Of a stretch of 38,541 bases of DNA, positions 18,555 through 27,268 are shown piece by piece. The DNA lies in assembly GCA_903871855.1 (NCBI GenBank), contig CAIQIK010000021.1, forward strand, positions 1 through 38,541, written 5' to 3'. This stretch comes from an uncultured Caldisericota bacterium. Its GTDB lineage: Bacteria > Caldisericota > Caldisericia > Cryosericales > Cryosericaceae. The notes under the pieces were generated by a model. The model did no database searches. It was given only the letters and a program-made list of their open reading frames with translations, and was not told where the DNA came from. The translations under genes were made by a program, and so were the position numbers. Position 1 is the first letter of the stretch. Each line of letters starts with the position of its first letter.

Positions 18555-19079
18555 ATGAGCACACATGTCATCCTTATCACCGGTCCACGGGCTGCTGGCA
18601 AGTCAACGTTCGCCGCTGAGCTCCATCAGGACCTGGCGGGCTCGGTTCTCCTGTACGTGGACGACCTGTTCCACCAGGTGCTGGCGCAGGACCGCAGCCG
18701 CTGGAACGGACAGGAAGCGGACCTGTATGCGGTTGTCCTCCGCCACCAGCTGGCCCTCGCACGCGATCTCGGACTAGCGGGCAGCTGCGTCGTTGTCGAC
18801 GCGACAGTCCTGCCCAACCAGCTTGGACCTCTTCGGGGGACACTGGTGTCGAACGTGAGTATCATCGTTCTGCTACCCTCTCTTGAAGAGTGTCTAGCCA
18901 ACGAACATCGTGCGATGCGCACGGTCCCGGTTCGAGAGGAAAAGGTGACCGCCACCTGGCAGGAGATGCAGGAATGGCGCACGGTGACAGGAGTCCCTGT
19001 CCGGATCGTCGACGGCTGTGAAGTCGAGCGAAGGAGAGCGTTGTCTGAGGTCGTGAGCCGGTTACAGCGGGTGCCCTAG
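18555..19079 (+). CDS. P-loop kinase-like AAA protein
   Basis: A 174-residue small P-loop NTPase with Walker A GPRAAGKST (10-18), a following Asp pair in LLYVDDLF, a second-strand CVVVDATV, and a lid-like region rich in Arg. This is the layout of AAA_33 / zeta-type small-molecule or polynucleotide kinases. The substrate is unknown. ATG 18555 matches the start of the first beta strand (MSTHVILITG), but I see no clear ribosome site. The transcript could be nearly 60 nt long upstream, from the palindromic promoter. Its stop overlaps the stop of the opposing permease gene (CTAG, 19076-19079). Confidence 0.75.
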   Translation: MSTHVILITGPRAAGKSTFAAELHQDLAGSVLLYVDDLFHQVLAQDRSRWNGQEADLYAVVLRHQLALARDLGLAGSCVVVDATVLPNQLGPLRGTLVSNVSIIVLLPSLEECLANEHRAMRTVPVREEKVTATWQEMQEWRTVTGVPVRIVDGCEVERRRALSEVVSRLQRVP

Positions 19080-20089
19080 TCCCAGTCCGAGCGGCTCCGG
19101 CGCAACAGCAGCACGAAGACGGGTGCACCAACGATCCCGGTCAGGATGCCCAGCGGGATCTCGGCCATCGTCAGGGTGCGCGCCACGTCGTCGATAATCA
19201 TCATGTAGACTGCCCCCAGGGCGATGGAAGCCGGGATGAGCCTGCGCGCATCCGGTCCGACGATGCCGCGTGCCAGGTGTGGCACGACCAGCCCCACCCA
19301 CCCGATGACGCCGGAGAGCGCCACGCTGACGGCGGTGGTCATGGTCGTCAGCCCGATGAGGACGACTCTCATTGCTGTAGGATTCTCGCCCAGCGAACGT
19401 GCCTCGTCGTCGCCCATGGACAGGATGTTAAGCTTCCAGCGCAGCACCGTGATCACCACCAGGCATGGTACGATCACCAGGGCAGCTCTCAGGAGGTCCG
19501 TCCACTGCACTGACGCCAGCGAGCCCATCAGCCAGAACACGATCTGGGGCAGCTTCGTCGACGGGTCGGCCACGTATTGTGCTCCAGCCACCAGCGATGA
19601 AAACAGGCTGCCGACGACGAAACCCGCAAGTACCAGGGTCACATGCGACCGGTCACGACCGGACCGGGCGACCAGCCATGTCAACGAGACCGCCACAGCC
19701 CCTGTCGCAAACGCTGAGGCCTGCGTGACCGCAGCGCCTGCACCCAGCAGGATAGCGACTGCGGCCCCGAGCCCGGCACCCGAGGAGACGCCAAGAACGT
19801 AAGGCGAGACCAGCGGGTTGTGAAACAGTCCCTGGAAGACCGCTCCGCCGGAAGCAAGCGCGGCGCCAACCAGGGTAGCCGCCAGCACACGGGGAAGACG
19901 CACCTGCCAGACCACCGTCTCAATGGTCGGGTCCCATGTGCGGGCAATTGGCACAAACCGGGAGATCAGCACCCGCAGGACCGTTTGCGGGGCCACCGGA
20001 TAGCGGCCCAGGCAAAGCGACGCCAGGAGTACCACCAGCACACCCGTCCACATCAGGAGAAGGGTCGGCAGGAACCGCCCGCGCTTCAT
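19076..20089 (-). CDS. FecCD/BtuC-family ABC transporter permease
   Basis: A 337-residue inner-membrane permease of the iron-siderophore / heme / cobalamin import family with about ten helices. Typical blocks are WQVRLPRVLAATLVGAALA with SGGAVFQGLFHNPLVSPYVLGVSSGAGLGA just after, a signature of this family. Also present are GVIGWVGLVVPHLARGIVGPDARRLIP and the C-terminal GILTGIVGAPVFVLLLRRSR. The start at 20089 overlaps the ATPase stop by four bases (ATGA). It is the third gene of the binding protein-ATPase-permease operon. The substrate cannot be set from the permease alone. The stop codon overlaps that of the convergent kinase gene. Confidence 0.93.
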   Translation of the reverse strand: MKRGRFLPTLLLMWTGVLVVLLASLCLGRYPVAPQTVLRVLISRFVPIARTWDPTIETVVWQVRLPRVLAATLVGAALASGGAVFQGLFHNPLVSPYVLGVSSGAGLGAAVAILLGAGAAVTQASAFATGAVAVSLTWLVARSGRDRSHVTLVLAGFVVGSLFSSLVAGAQYVADPSTKLPQIVFWLMGSLASVQWTDLLRAALVIVPCLVVITVLRWKLNILSMGDDEARSLGENPTAMRVVLIGLTTMTTAVSVALSGVIGWVGLVVPHLARGIVGPDARRLIPASIALGAVYMMIIDDVARTLTMAEIPLGILTGIVGAPVFVLLLRRSRSDWD

Positions 20090-20877
20090 GAGGGGGTCCC
20101 CGCAACAATCACACGCCGCCTGCCGTCAGTCAGGACTTCGATGGGCATGCCGTACAACTGTCCCAGGTTGTCTGACGTCAGAACCTCCTGTGGAGTCCCG
20201 AGCGCGACCAGCCCCCCGTCGCTCACAAGTCCCACCCGGTCGGCGTACTGCATGGCATCGTTTGGGTCATGGACGGTCATGATGACTGTCAGCCCACGGC
20301 GGACAGCAAGATCGCGTATCCTGCCCATGACCAGGTGGCGGTTTCGAAAGTCCAGGTGCGCCGTCGGCTCGTCCAGCAGCAGGACCTGTGCCTCCTGCGC
20401 CAAGGCGCGCGCAAACAGGACCATCTGAAGCTGTCCACCGGAGAGCTGAGTGTAGGGGCGGGCGGAGATCGCACGTATGCCGAGTTCGCCCATGGCCTCC
20501 TGTGCCACCGCCACGTCGTGCGGACCAGGCTGAGCGGCGGCGCCCAGATGGGGATTGCGTCCCATCAATACGATATCCTGGACGGTATACGGGAACGCAG
20601 GAGCATGAGACTGTGGAACCGAAGCCGCACGTCTGCTCACGTCGCGTGCAGACAGCGTCTTCAGGTCACGACCGTCGATGAGGATCGTCCCTGTCCGGGG
20701 GGTCAGAATCCGTTCAATACAGCGGAGGAGTGTCGTCTTGCCGGCGGCGTTCGGTCCCACGATGGCGAAAACCTCGCGGGGACCAACGGCCATCGTGAGG
20801 TCGTGGAGCACGATGGCCTCACCATAGGCGAAGCCCAAGTCCTGTATCTCGACGACGGACGGACGGGGTTGGTCCAT
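20086..20877 (-). CDS. Metal-chelate/cobalamin-type ABC transporter ATPase
   Basis: A 263-residue ATPase of the FecE/BtuD/HmuV family that powers import through the adjacent permease. Walker A is GPNAAGKTT (41-49), the Q-loop Gln is near 89 (SVPQSHAP), the signature is LSGGQ (145-149), Walker B is VLLLDE (165-170) and the switch His is 203 (TVHDPNDA). All catalytic motifs are intact. The start at 20877 lies 3 bp after the binding-protein stop, and the end overlaps the permease start, so all three are translated together. The family's C-terminal region (LYGMPIEVLTDGRRRVIV) is present. Confidence 0.94.
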   Translation of the reverse strand: MDQPRPSVVEIQDLGFAYGEAIVLHDLTMAVGPREVFAIVGPNAAGKTTLLRCIERILTPRTGTILIDGRDLKTLSARDVSRRAASVPQSHAPAFPYTVQDIVLMGRNPHLGAAAQPGPHDVAVAQEAMGELGIRAISARPYTQLSGGQLQMVLFARALAQEAQVLLLDEPTAHLDFRNRHLVMGRIRDLAVRRGLTVIMTVHDPNDAMQYADRVGLVSDGGLVALGTPQEVLTSDNLGQLYGMPIEVLTDGRRRVIVAGTPS

Positions 20878-20880
20878 GTG

Positions 20881-22320
20881 CTACTGGGAGAGCGCTGCGA
20901 GGTCGGCGGCAGGAACCGTGAACCCGTAGAACTGCCGGTAGAACTGTGTGATCTCGGCAGCCATGTCGAACCGGACCTGATCCGGATAGAGCTTATGCGC
21001 CAGCCACATCGTGCCCAGGAACGACTCGGGCACCGGCATGTCCCACGAAACGACGTACTTCGGCATCACGTAGACCCTGTGGTCCCGCACGGCTGCCACA
21101 TTCTGCAGCTTGGGATTGGCGAGGACGTCACTCACCGTGTCCTTCGTGTAGGACGTGAGGATGATGACATCCGGGTTCCAGACGAGCACCTGTTCGGGAG
21201 AAACGTCCACCTTGCCACCGGTCAGCTGCTCAGAAACGCTCACGCCACCAGCGTTTCGGACCATAAACGTCTGGAAGAAGTCCCCAGCAAACGTCTTGAA
21301 GATGCCCGTTCCGGCGACGTAGACCTTGAGGCGTTTCGCGGACTCCACAGCCCCGACCGCGTCTGTGATCTCCTTCATCTTCGTGGTCAGCAGGTCAAGC
21401 GAGACAGTCGCCTCTGCGACGTGTCCGGTCAACACCCCCATCCGCTTGATGGCATCGGTGAGCTGCCCCGGCTGCTCGGCCGAGAACGCGTACGCCGGCA
21501 GTCCAACCGCCTTCATCTGCTCCAGCGCGGGGCCCTCCTCTGTGAGAACGATGTCGGGACGAGCCGCAAGCAGGGTCTCGATGTTCGCCGCATTCTGGTC
21601 ACCGGCCCCGGGGACCTCGTTTATCCGCGGGTAGATCAAAGCCATGGCTTTCCCTTTGACGGCGGGGCCAAAAGTCGCGACGACCAGCTGATCCTGTGCT
21701 CCGACGGCAAAGACAAGCTGTGTGGCAGTCGCAGAAATGGTCGCGATGCGTACGACCCGGCGTGGCACGGTCACGGTGTGCCCCATCATGTCGGTGACCT
21801 GCTCCATCTGTTTGGGCAGGGTAAGTGTGATCGTCCTGCTCTGGACACTCCAGGTAGCAAGTCCCCCGAGCGACTCCGCTGCAAAGCGGACGGGGACCAT
21901 CACGTGACCGAGAACGATGGTCGGCGCGACCCGGTGGTCTGTGTCGATCCATACCATGCGCCCGTCGACCTTTGCCCTGGTATTCCCGACCGTCAGTACT
22001 ACCACGTGGGACTCCAGCGACAGGCTCACCGCTTTGGCAGCAGGCGCCCACGCCACGTCGCCACCAGTCAGCTCCACGACGTTACGAATCGGCACAAGGG
22101 CCCTGTCCCAAGTGGCCTCGACAACAGGAACGACCTTTAAGTTGGCAGCATCGATCGGGAAGCTGAAACCGTTCACGGTCATCGTCGGACTCCCAACGGT
22201 GAGAACGACCGACGACACCGGTCGGTAGGCGGCTCGTACGATTGCGGACGGGAAACTGCCGACAAACATGGCGGTGGCGATCAGGACAAGACAGATGGAA
22301 CGATGAATTCTCGTGTGCAT
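20881..22320 (-). CDS. Stalk-domain / TroA-fold periplasmic binding protein for the ABC importer
   Basis: A 479-residue secreted protein with two parts. Residues 1-31 are a signal peptide (SFPSAIVRAA). Residues about 36-168 match the copper-amine-oxidase N-terminal-like (stalk) domain, with two copies of ALVPIRNVVELTGGDVAW / VMVPVRFAAESLGGLATW. Residues 175-479 are a BtuF/FhuD-type PF01497 binding domain (RIATISATATQLVFAVGAQD; ARPDIVLTEEG; WNPDVIILTSY). ATG 22320 follows GGGAGGA. The longer open frame to 22536 crosses the promoter and leader, so it is not coding. It should deliver an iron, heme, cobalamin or other metal-chelate ligand to the permease. There is no lipobox; the stalk may tether it to the wall or envelope. 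Confidence 0.85.
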   Translation of the reverse strand: MHTRIHRSICLVLIATAMFVGSFPSAIVRAAYRPVSSVVLTVGSPTMTVNGFSFPIDAANLKVVPVVEATWDRALVPIRNVVELTGGDVAWAPAAKAVSLSLESHVVVLTVGNTRAKVDGRMVWIDTDHRVAPTIVLGHVMVPVRFAAESLGGLATWSVQSRTITLTLPKQMEQVTDMMGHTVTVPRRVVRIATISATATQLVFAVGAQDQLVVATFGPAVKGKAMALIYPRINEVPGAGDQNAANIETLLAARPDIVLTEEGPALEQMKAVGLPAYAFSAEQPGQLTDAIKRMGVLTGHVAEATVSLDLLTTKMKEITDAVGAVESAKRLKVYVAGTGIFKTFAGDFFQTFMVRNAGGVSVSEQLTGGKVDVSPEQVLVWNPDVIILTSYTKDTVSDVLANPKLQNVAAVRDHRVYVMPKYVVSWDMPVPESFLGTMWLAHKLYPDQVRFDMAAEITQFYRQFYGFTVPAADLAALSQ

Positions 22321-22349
22321 GGCGCAATCCTCCCAGAAAGTGGCAAATA

Positions 22350-22366
22350 GGGGTGACTCGCACCCC
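22350..22366 (-). promoter_or_regulatory. Hairpin in the ABC operon leader
   Basis: GGGGTG (22350-22355) and CACCCC (22361-22366) pair with a 5-nt loop, about 30 nt upstream of the binding-protein start. The RNA then reads CCGGTGAAAT before the hairpin and GCCACT after it, which faintly recalls parts of a cobalamin riboswitch. The match is far too partial to claim one. The leader is about 155 nt from the promoter below, long enough for a structured element. Confidence 0.35.
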
Positions 22367-22483
22367 ATTTCACCGGAGGCACAGCGCACAACGGCGCAGA
22401 ACCTGAAGCCACGAACACGACGGCACGCAGCTACAGCGACAGTCCACGACGGAACTGAAGCCGGTTTATTCTTGACCAAGAAC

Positions 22484-22511
22484 AGTATAGACCCTGTGGG
22501 TCTGGTGTCAA
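22484..22511 (-). promoter_or_regulatory. Promoter of the ABC operon with a palindromic operator in its spacer
   Basis: On the minus strand TTGACA (22511-22506), a 16-bp spacer and TATACT (22489-22484) are nearly consensus. The spacer consists almost entirely of the perfect palindrome AGACCC-TGT-GGGTCT (22489-22503). This position fits a repressor or MerR-like regulator acting between -35 and -10. The regulator is not encoded next to it. Confidence 0.7.
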
Positions 22512-22554
22512 AAAAACCTGCAGTGCGTGAGCACAAACTACCCTTGCCTGTGGG

Positions 22555-23412
22555 TTACAGGTCGCGGTCGTACCTCCCTGCGACCGTGCAGCTCATAAGG
22601 AAACGGTAGAGCTCAGTCGGCTCATCCGAGGCGTACGAAAGCTCACGGCCGCCGGAACGAAGGGAACCGGGGATCCATGCGGCAATGTCGCAAGCGCTGG
22701 TCGTCAGGAAACGCACCATCCAGGTGGATGGTGACGTCGCCAGTACCTCATGCTGGAGCGTCCCTTGAAGCTGTTCGTCAGCGAGATTCGTGCGACCCCG
22801 GTTCATCAATTGGTGCGTCGCCTCAGCGGCTCCGTTGCGGATCAAGGTCTTCGACATCTCGGGCATCAACATTCGCTGGGAGTAGCGGCCGGTCGCCCAC
22901 TTGGTGGTGACAAAGACGGCGTGGGGAAAGAATTGTCGCGAGAACTCGCAGTACTGCTCATCACCACTGCCGAAGATGAACGGGATGCCCAGGCGGGCCA
23001 GCAAGACCATGTTGAGTTCTGTCTCACCCACGACGTGCCCGTTGGCCAGGACCTCGTAGATGGCCGATGAGGAGTAGGTATGGTCCATGGACGCATACAG
23101 TGTTCCGACGGGAGCATGGTAGCCGACAAACAGGGCTGCGTCACAGGCCTCATCTGCTCCTTCGACCATATACAGCGGGCGCGGGTAGCCCCGTACGACC
23201 TGCACGTCCTGGGGGAGCCTTTCGAGCAGCAGGTTCTGTCCGCGGCTGTGACTATCGGCGATCACGATTGCAGCTGTTTTGTCGACACTCCGGATACCTT
23301 CGATGGCGGCGCATGTCTCGCCCGTCATGAGCTCTCGCTGCTCCTGGCTGGTTTCTGACCATGACGCAAGACCGGCGACGCCCTCCATGTCCAGACTAAT
23401 GAAGTACTTCAT
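22555..23412 (-). CDS. M55-family D-aminopeptidase (DppA-like)
   Basis: A 285-residue zinc peptidase of the M55 family; Bacillus DppA cleaves D-Ala-containing dipeptides. Metal-ligand motifs are visible: ISLDMEGVAG near the N-terminus (Asp8, Glu10), DSHSRGQN, and GYHAPVGTLYASMDHTYSS. GETELNM and GSGDEQY follow in the expected order. ATG 23412 follows AGGAGGTG at ideal spacing, so the 13-residue upstream extension is not used. No signal peptide is present, so it acts in the cytoplasm, perhaps in recycling of peptidoglycan D-amino acids. It ends just upstream of the ABC-operon promoter and reads in the same direction. Confidence 0.88.
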   Translation of the reverse strand: MKYFISLDMEGVAGLASWSETSQEQRELMTGETCAAIEGIRSVDKTAAIVIADSHSRGQNLLLERLPQDVQVVRGYPRPLYMVEGADEACDAALFVGYHAPVGTLYASMDHTYSSSAIYEVLANGHVVGETELNMVLLARLGIPFIFGSGDEQYCEFSRQFFPHAVFVTTKWATGRYSQRMLMPEMSKTLIRNGAAEATHQLMNRGRTNLADEQLQGTLQHEVLATSPSTWMVRFLTTSACDIAAWIPGSLRSGGRELSYASDEPTELYRFLMSCTVAGRYDRDL

Positions 23413-23681
23413 CTCAGACACCTCCTGGCGGCAACCGCCGCGGCAATCCACAATCTCTCAAGCGATACAAGTATACCCGCGTTTTGCCTTGCATATCGCA
23501 AACAGCTGCGTTGCGCAGATTCATCGGAGACTTCTGCCGCGCCGGCGCCATTTTGCAGACCCGATGAAGGACATGGGGTATGGCAGCCTGCAGCACCCAG
23601 CATACCCGTCACCGCCTGAGCGCTTGCACCACAGCGCTCTTGTGGGTATGCTTGTCTCATCGATTCTGAGGAGGTCGGAGC

Positions 23682-24254
23682 ATGGAGAACCTGCCTGTCA
23701 TCATGAGTGGAACCAAGGTCGTCCTGACACCTGCGTGTCGAGAGGACGTCCCGGCGTACTTGCGCTGGATCACGGACCCCGAACTGAACGTCTTTCTGCT
23801 CGACTACGGCAGAGTGTTTACATTGGAGCAGGAGTATGCGTGGTACGACGACGTCGTCGCAAAGGCCGGCAGCCACCACATGGTCCACCTGGACATCCGG
23901 CTGACCGGCGACCAGAAGCTCATCGGCGACTGCAGTCTGTTTGACATCAACTATAGGGAAGGTACCGCCGAGGTCGGCATCCTCGTTGGTGACAAGGAGT
24001 ATCACAGCAAGGGATACGGCAGTGAAGCACTGTACCTGCTGTGCCGCTACGGGTTCGACAAACTGAACCTGCACAGCATCCTCCTGCGCCATCTGTCCAT
24101 CAATGCACGCGGCGACAAGGCCTACCGCAAGATCGGCTTTCGGGAGTTCGGCTGCTTTCGCGAGTCCATCGTCCGCGACGGCACGCGGTATGATATGGTG
24201 TACATGGACTTGCTCGAGTCTGAGCTGCGCAACCCGACCACCGGGGCAGGATGA
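23682..24254 (+). CDS. RimJ/RimL-type GNAT acetyltransferase
   Basis: A 190-residue GNAT of the Acetyltransf_3 group, transferring acetyl from acetyl-CoA to an amine (protein N-terminus or small molecule). The N-terminal strand has VVLTPACREDVPAYLRWITDPE. The core motif A region is AEVGILVGDKEYHSKGYGSEAL (about 96-117), with the pyrophosphate loop SKGYGSEA. The C-terminal motif B has NARGDKAYRKIGFREFG. ATG 23682 has a GAGGAGG site. It overlaps the next gene by ATGA, and together they head a four-gene operon with an M28-like peptidase, a polynucleotide kinase-phosphatase and an SDR. The 269-bp gap 23413-23681 holds only weak promoter-like hexamers (TATGCT at 23647). The target is unknown. Confidence 0.85.
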   Translation: MENLPVIMSGTKVVLTPACREDVPAYLRWITDPELNVFLLDYGRVFTLEQEYAWYDDVVAKAGSHHMVHLDIRLTGDQKLIGDCSLFDINYREGTAEVGILVGDKEYHSKGYGSEALYLLCRYGFDKLNLHSILLRHLSINARGDKAYRKIGFREFGCFRESIVRDGTRYDMVYMDLLESELRNPTTGAG

Positions 24255-25969
24255 CCATCCGCGAAGACCTGCTCAGGGAGTTCTGCCCACAGAACGCGCT
24301 GGAGCTGGAGCGCGACCTTGCCCTCCTGCATCGTTCGAGGGGCGGGCAGGGATTCGAGGGCGCCATCGCCAGATTGCAGGAGTTCGTGGGAACAGGCACG
24401 GTGCGCCGCTACCCATGTGCCACTACCTGCCAGGGGTATGTCGTGCCACGCCCCTGGAACCTCAAGGGCGGCTTCCTGCGTGTGTCTACCGGCGAGTGGC
24501 TGGTCCCCGACCTGAGGATGGTCCCCATCGGCGGCATCTTTCTGTCTGGGTCAAGTCATGACGTCGAGCGTCTCCGCGTCGTCGACGTCAGGGCCGGAAT
24601 GGACGCTGCCGAGTACACTCAGCCGGTCGAGGGCTGCGCCGTCCTTGCCACAGGCAGGCCTCCGATCGTCTACCGCGAAGCCGTCGTGACCCGCGGGGCG
24701 CGCTGTGTCATTACCGACTTCATGGTGGGGCAGGACACCCACATCGGCCGGACGCCCGAGGAGCTGCCCGATACCGTAAACTATACCTCCTTCGGCCCCG
24801 AGGCGCAGGGTGAGGGTTTCGGTTTCAACGTCAGCCACCGTACGTTCAGGCGTCTGCAGGACATGGTCAGGAAGGAAGTTGTCGAAGTCGACGCCTTCTT
24901 CGATGCTGACGCCGGCACGGGCGACCTGCAGGTGCTGGAAGTACACGTCGGCACTCCAGGAACCAGGAAGCCCATCCTCCTGCTGGCGCACCTGTGCCAC
25001 CCGCGGCCGGGCGCAAATGACAACGCCAGCGGAGCCGCCCTGCTGGCCGAACTTGTACGGGTCCTCCGTACCGTGCCGCTGGAGCGCGAGATCATCGCCC
25101 TGTGGATGCCCGAGTTTTACGGAACGATCGCGTGGCTTGCGGATCAGAAGCCCGATCTGGCATGTGCCATCAACTTGGATATGGTCGGCGAAGACCAGAA
25201 GAAAACCGCCTCCACCCTGGAAGTCACTGCAACGCCGTGGTCACTGCCATCGTTTGTTCCAGACCTCATGGCCATCAACCTGACCAGTCACGACTTCCGT
25301 CTGATGCTCACTGGGTTCACGTGGGGCTCCGACCACGCTATCCTCAACGATGCAAGCGTCCACGTCCCCGCCCTGTTGCTCAACCAGTGGCCCGACCGCT
25401 ACTACCATTCCAGTGATGACACGCCGGACAAGTCCAGCGTCCAGTCCTTCGAATGGGTGGGCCGCGGCGTTCTGGATACTCTTGCAGATCTGACATCCGG
25501 CATCCCGGATGAGCGCGCAGCCATCGTCGCATCTCGCATACATGCACAGGGACTGGCAGACAGTGTGCGGCACGACGACCCGTTGATACGGGATTGGGTG
25601 GCCCGGCGTACCCGTGCAGCACTTCTCGCGCTGCAGGAAACCGCCGATACCCCGGTCGTCCGCGCTGAACTGGCCGCAACGGGTACGGCCGCTCCCATGC
25701 CGGCATTCCAGCGAAAGGTCCCGGTCATCGGTCCCATCGAAGAAGTATGGATGACCCCGGACGACCTGCAGTGGAATGACCGCCTGATGTGCGACTTCCC
25801 CTGCTGGTACAACATCAAGGCAGAAGTCGTCAATTTCATCCAGCTGGGCGTGGAACGCGAGGACGCCCTGAAACTGGCCGCCGCGGAATTCGACGCGCCG
25901 GTTGCCGTCGCCCCCGAAGCACGGCACTACCTCGACCTTCTGACAGCAAGGGGGTACCTCCTTCCATGA
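24251..25969 (+). CDS. M28-like metallopeptidase (DUF4910 type)
   Basis: A 572-residue zinc-aminopeptidase-like protein. Residues about 1-235 form an N-terminal part with a PA-like insert, the M28 core spans about 240-400, and a C-terminal region of about 90 residues looks like a winged helix. The M28 metal ligands are present: His247/His250 and Asp257 (AHLCHPRPGANDNASG), Glu288 (WMPEFYG), Asp310 (NLDMVG) and His386 (YHSSDDTPD). This order fits the DUF4910 / aminopeptidase-like family. No signal peptide is seen, so it acts in the cytoplasm. Its start overlaps the GNAT stop and its stop overlaps the kinase-phosphatase start, both by ATGA, so the three are strongly coupled. The peptide substrate is not known. 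Confidence 0.82.
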   Translation: MTIREDLLREFCPQNALELERDLALLHRSRGGQGFEGAIARLQEFVGTGTVRRYPCATTCQGYVVPRPWNLKGGFLRVSTGEWLVPDLRMVPIGGIFLSGSSHDVERLRVVDVRAGMDAAEYTQPVEGCAVLATGRPPIVYREAVVTRGARCVITDFMVGQDTHIGRTPEELPDTVNYTSFGPEAQGEGFGFNVSHRTFRRLQDMVRKEVVEVDAFFDADAGTGDLQVLEVHVGTPGTRKPILLLAHLCHPRPGANDNASGAALLAELVRVLRTVPLEREIIALWMPEFYGTIAWLADQKPDLACAINLDMVGEDQKKTASTLEVTATPWSLPSFVPDLMAINLTSHDFRLMLTGFTWGSDHAILNDASVHVPALLLNQWPDRYYHSSDDTPDKSSVQSFEWVGRGVLDTLADLTSGIPDERAAIVASRIHAQGLADSVRHDDPLIRDWVARRTRAALLALQETADTPVVRAELAATGTAAPMPAFQRKVPVIGPIEEVWMTPDDLQWNDRLMCDFPCWYNIKAEVVNFIQLGVEREDALKLAAAEFDAPVAVAPEARHYLDLLTARGYLLP

Positions 25970-27252
25970 CCACGCAACTCACAGAGCCCAGCATCGTGCA
26001 GGGAGCGCTCGTCGTCCTCATCGGCCCGTCCGGGTCGGGCAAATCAACATTTGCACAGCAACATTTCAAGCCGACCCAGATCGTGTCATCCGATGCCTGC
26101 CGCGCCATGGTTGCGGACAACGAAGCGGACCAGGCCGCGACAACAGCTGCATTTGCTGTCCTCCACTGTATCGTCGAACAACGTCTGCACGCCGGCCGCC
26201 TCACGGTCGTCGATGCGACGAACGTACAGGCAAAGGCCCGCCGGCCGCTGCTGGAGCTCGCAGTCCGTTATCACCGTCCGTGTGTGGCTATCCTGTTCGA
26301 ACTTCCACCGCAGGTGTGCAAGGAGCGCAATCGGCAGCGGCTGGACCGCGTCGTAGGGGATTTCGTCGTGGACCGCCAGTGCGCCCAGGCGCCTGTCAGC
26401 GCCGATGTGCTGAAGCATGAGGGATTCGACCCCGTCATCGCCCTGCATTCCGCGGAAGAGGCAGACGCCTTTGGAGCACCCTCTCATGCCTCACCTTCCA
26501 TGTGGCGCGACAGAGCCGGTTCCTTTGACGTGATTGGTGACCTCCACGGATGCTGCGACGAACTCCTGTCACTGCTCAAAATCATGGGCTACAAGGTCGA
26601 AAACCCGGGCTCCCTCATCCCCCACATCGCGGCCCCTGAAGACAGGACAGCGGTCTTCGTCGGCGACTTCGTGGACCGCGGGCCCGACAACGTTCGCACG
26701 CTCCTCATCGTCATGGCGATGGTTCGCTCGGGCGCTGCCCTCGCTGTGCCCGGCAATCACGACGACAAGTTGCTCAGGGCGTTGCAGGGAGCACCGGTCA
26801 AGATCAGCAATGGGCTCGATCATACACTGCAGGAGTTGGACACGGCGGGCGAGGAGATGCAGGCGCTTGTTCGCGAGTTTTTGGACGGATTGCCATCACA
26901 CCTCGTCCTGGACGGCGGCAACCTGGTGGTCGCGCATGCGGGTCTACCGCAGGACCTCCACGGCGTGGACTCGCCGCGGGCACGTGACATCGCCTTGTTT
27001 GGCACACCGACCGGCCAACGGGATGAGTTCGGCCTCAAGATCCTTGTGGACTGGACCCACACATACCAAGGCGACGCGGTCGTCGTCTGGGGACACCTGC
27101 CCGTCGCCGAAGCGGTATGGGTCGGGAATACCATCAACATCGACACCGGCTGCGTTCACGGCGGCAGCCTGACGGCACTGCGCTATCCCGAACGCGAGCT
27201 GGTCAGCGTGCCCGCCGCGCGCGTTTATTCCACCCCCATCAAGCCTCTCTAA
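25966..27252 (+). CDS. Two-domain polynucleotide kinase-phosphatase (Pnkp without ligase)
   Basis: A 428-residue protein with two domains of bacterial Pnkp. The N-terminal kinase has Walker A GPSGSGKST (20-28), a catalytic-type Asp43 in SSDACRAM and a lid with NRQRLDRVV. The C-terminal metallophosphoesterase has GDLHG (191-195), GDFVDRG (233-239), GNHDD (263-267), VAHAGL and WGHLP, a complete set of dinuclear metal ligands. Bacterial Pnkp of the RNA-repair system also has an adenylyltransferase/ligase domain and a Hen1 partner; both are missing here. It could heal 5'-OH and 2',3'-cyclic phosphate ends of RNA, or act on small nucleotides. ATG 25966 overlaps the peptidase stop. Confidence 0.82.
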   Translation: MTTQLTEPSIVQGALVVLIGPSGSGKSTFAQQHFKPTQIVSSDACRAMVADNEADQAATTAAFAVLHCIVEQRLHAGRLTVVDATNVQAKARRPLLELAVRYHRPCVAILFELPPQVCKERNRQRLDRVVGDFVVDRQCAQAPVSADVLKHEGFDPVIALHSAEEADAFGAPSHASPSMWRDRAGSFDVIGDLHGCCDELLSLLKIMGYKVENPGSLIPHIAAPEDRTAVFVGDFVDRGPDNVRTLLIVMAMVRSGAALAVPGNHDDKLLRALQGAPVKISNGLDHTLQELDTAGEEMQALVREFLDGLPSHLVLDGGNLVVAHAGLPQDLHGVDSPRARDIALFGTPTGQRDEFGLKILVDWTHTYQGDAVVVWGHLPVAEAVWVGNTINIDTGCVHGGSLTALRYPERELVSVPAARVYSTPIKPL

Positions 27253-27268
27253 CGGACATGAAACCAAC

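Noticed and set aside
20269-22140. A 623-codon plus-strand open frame across the ABC ATPase and binding-protein genes
   Set aside because: It is antisense to two genes with intact motifs, has no recognisable domain and no ribosome site. GC-rich codon bias opens such shadow frames.
22321-22480. Cobalamin riboswitch in the importer leader
   Set aside because: Only fragments (CCGGTGAAAT, GCCACT) resemble the consensus, and the core helices cannot be assembled by eye. Kept only as a low-confidence hairpin.
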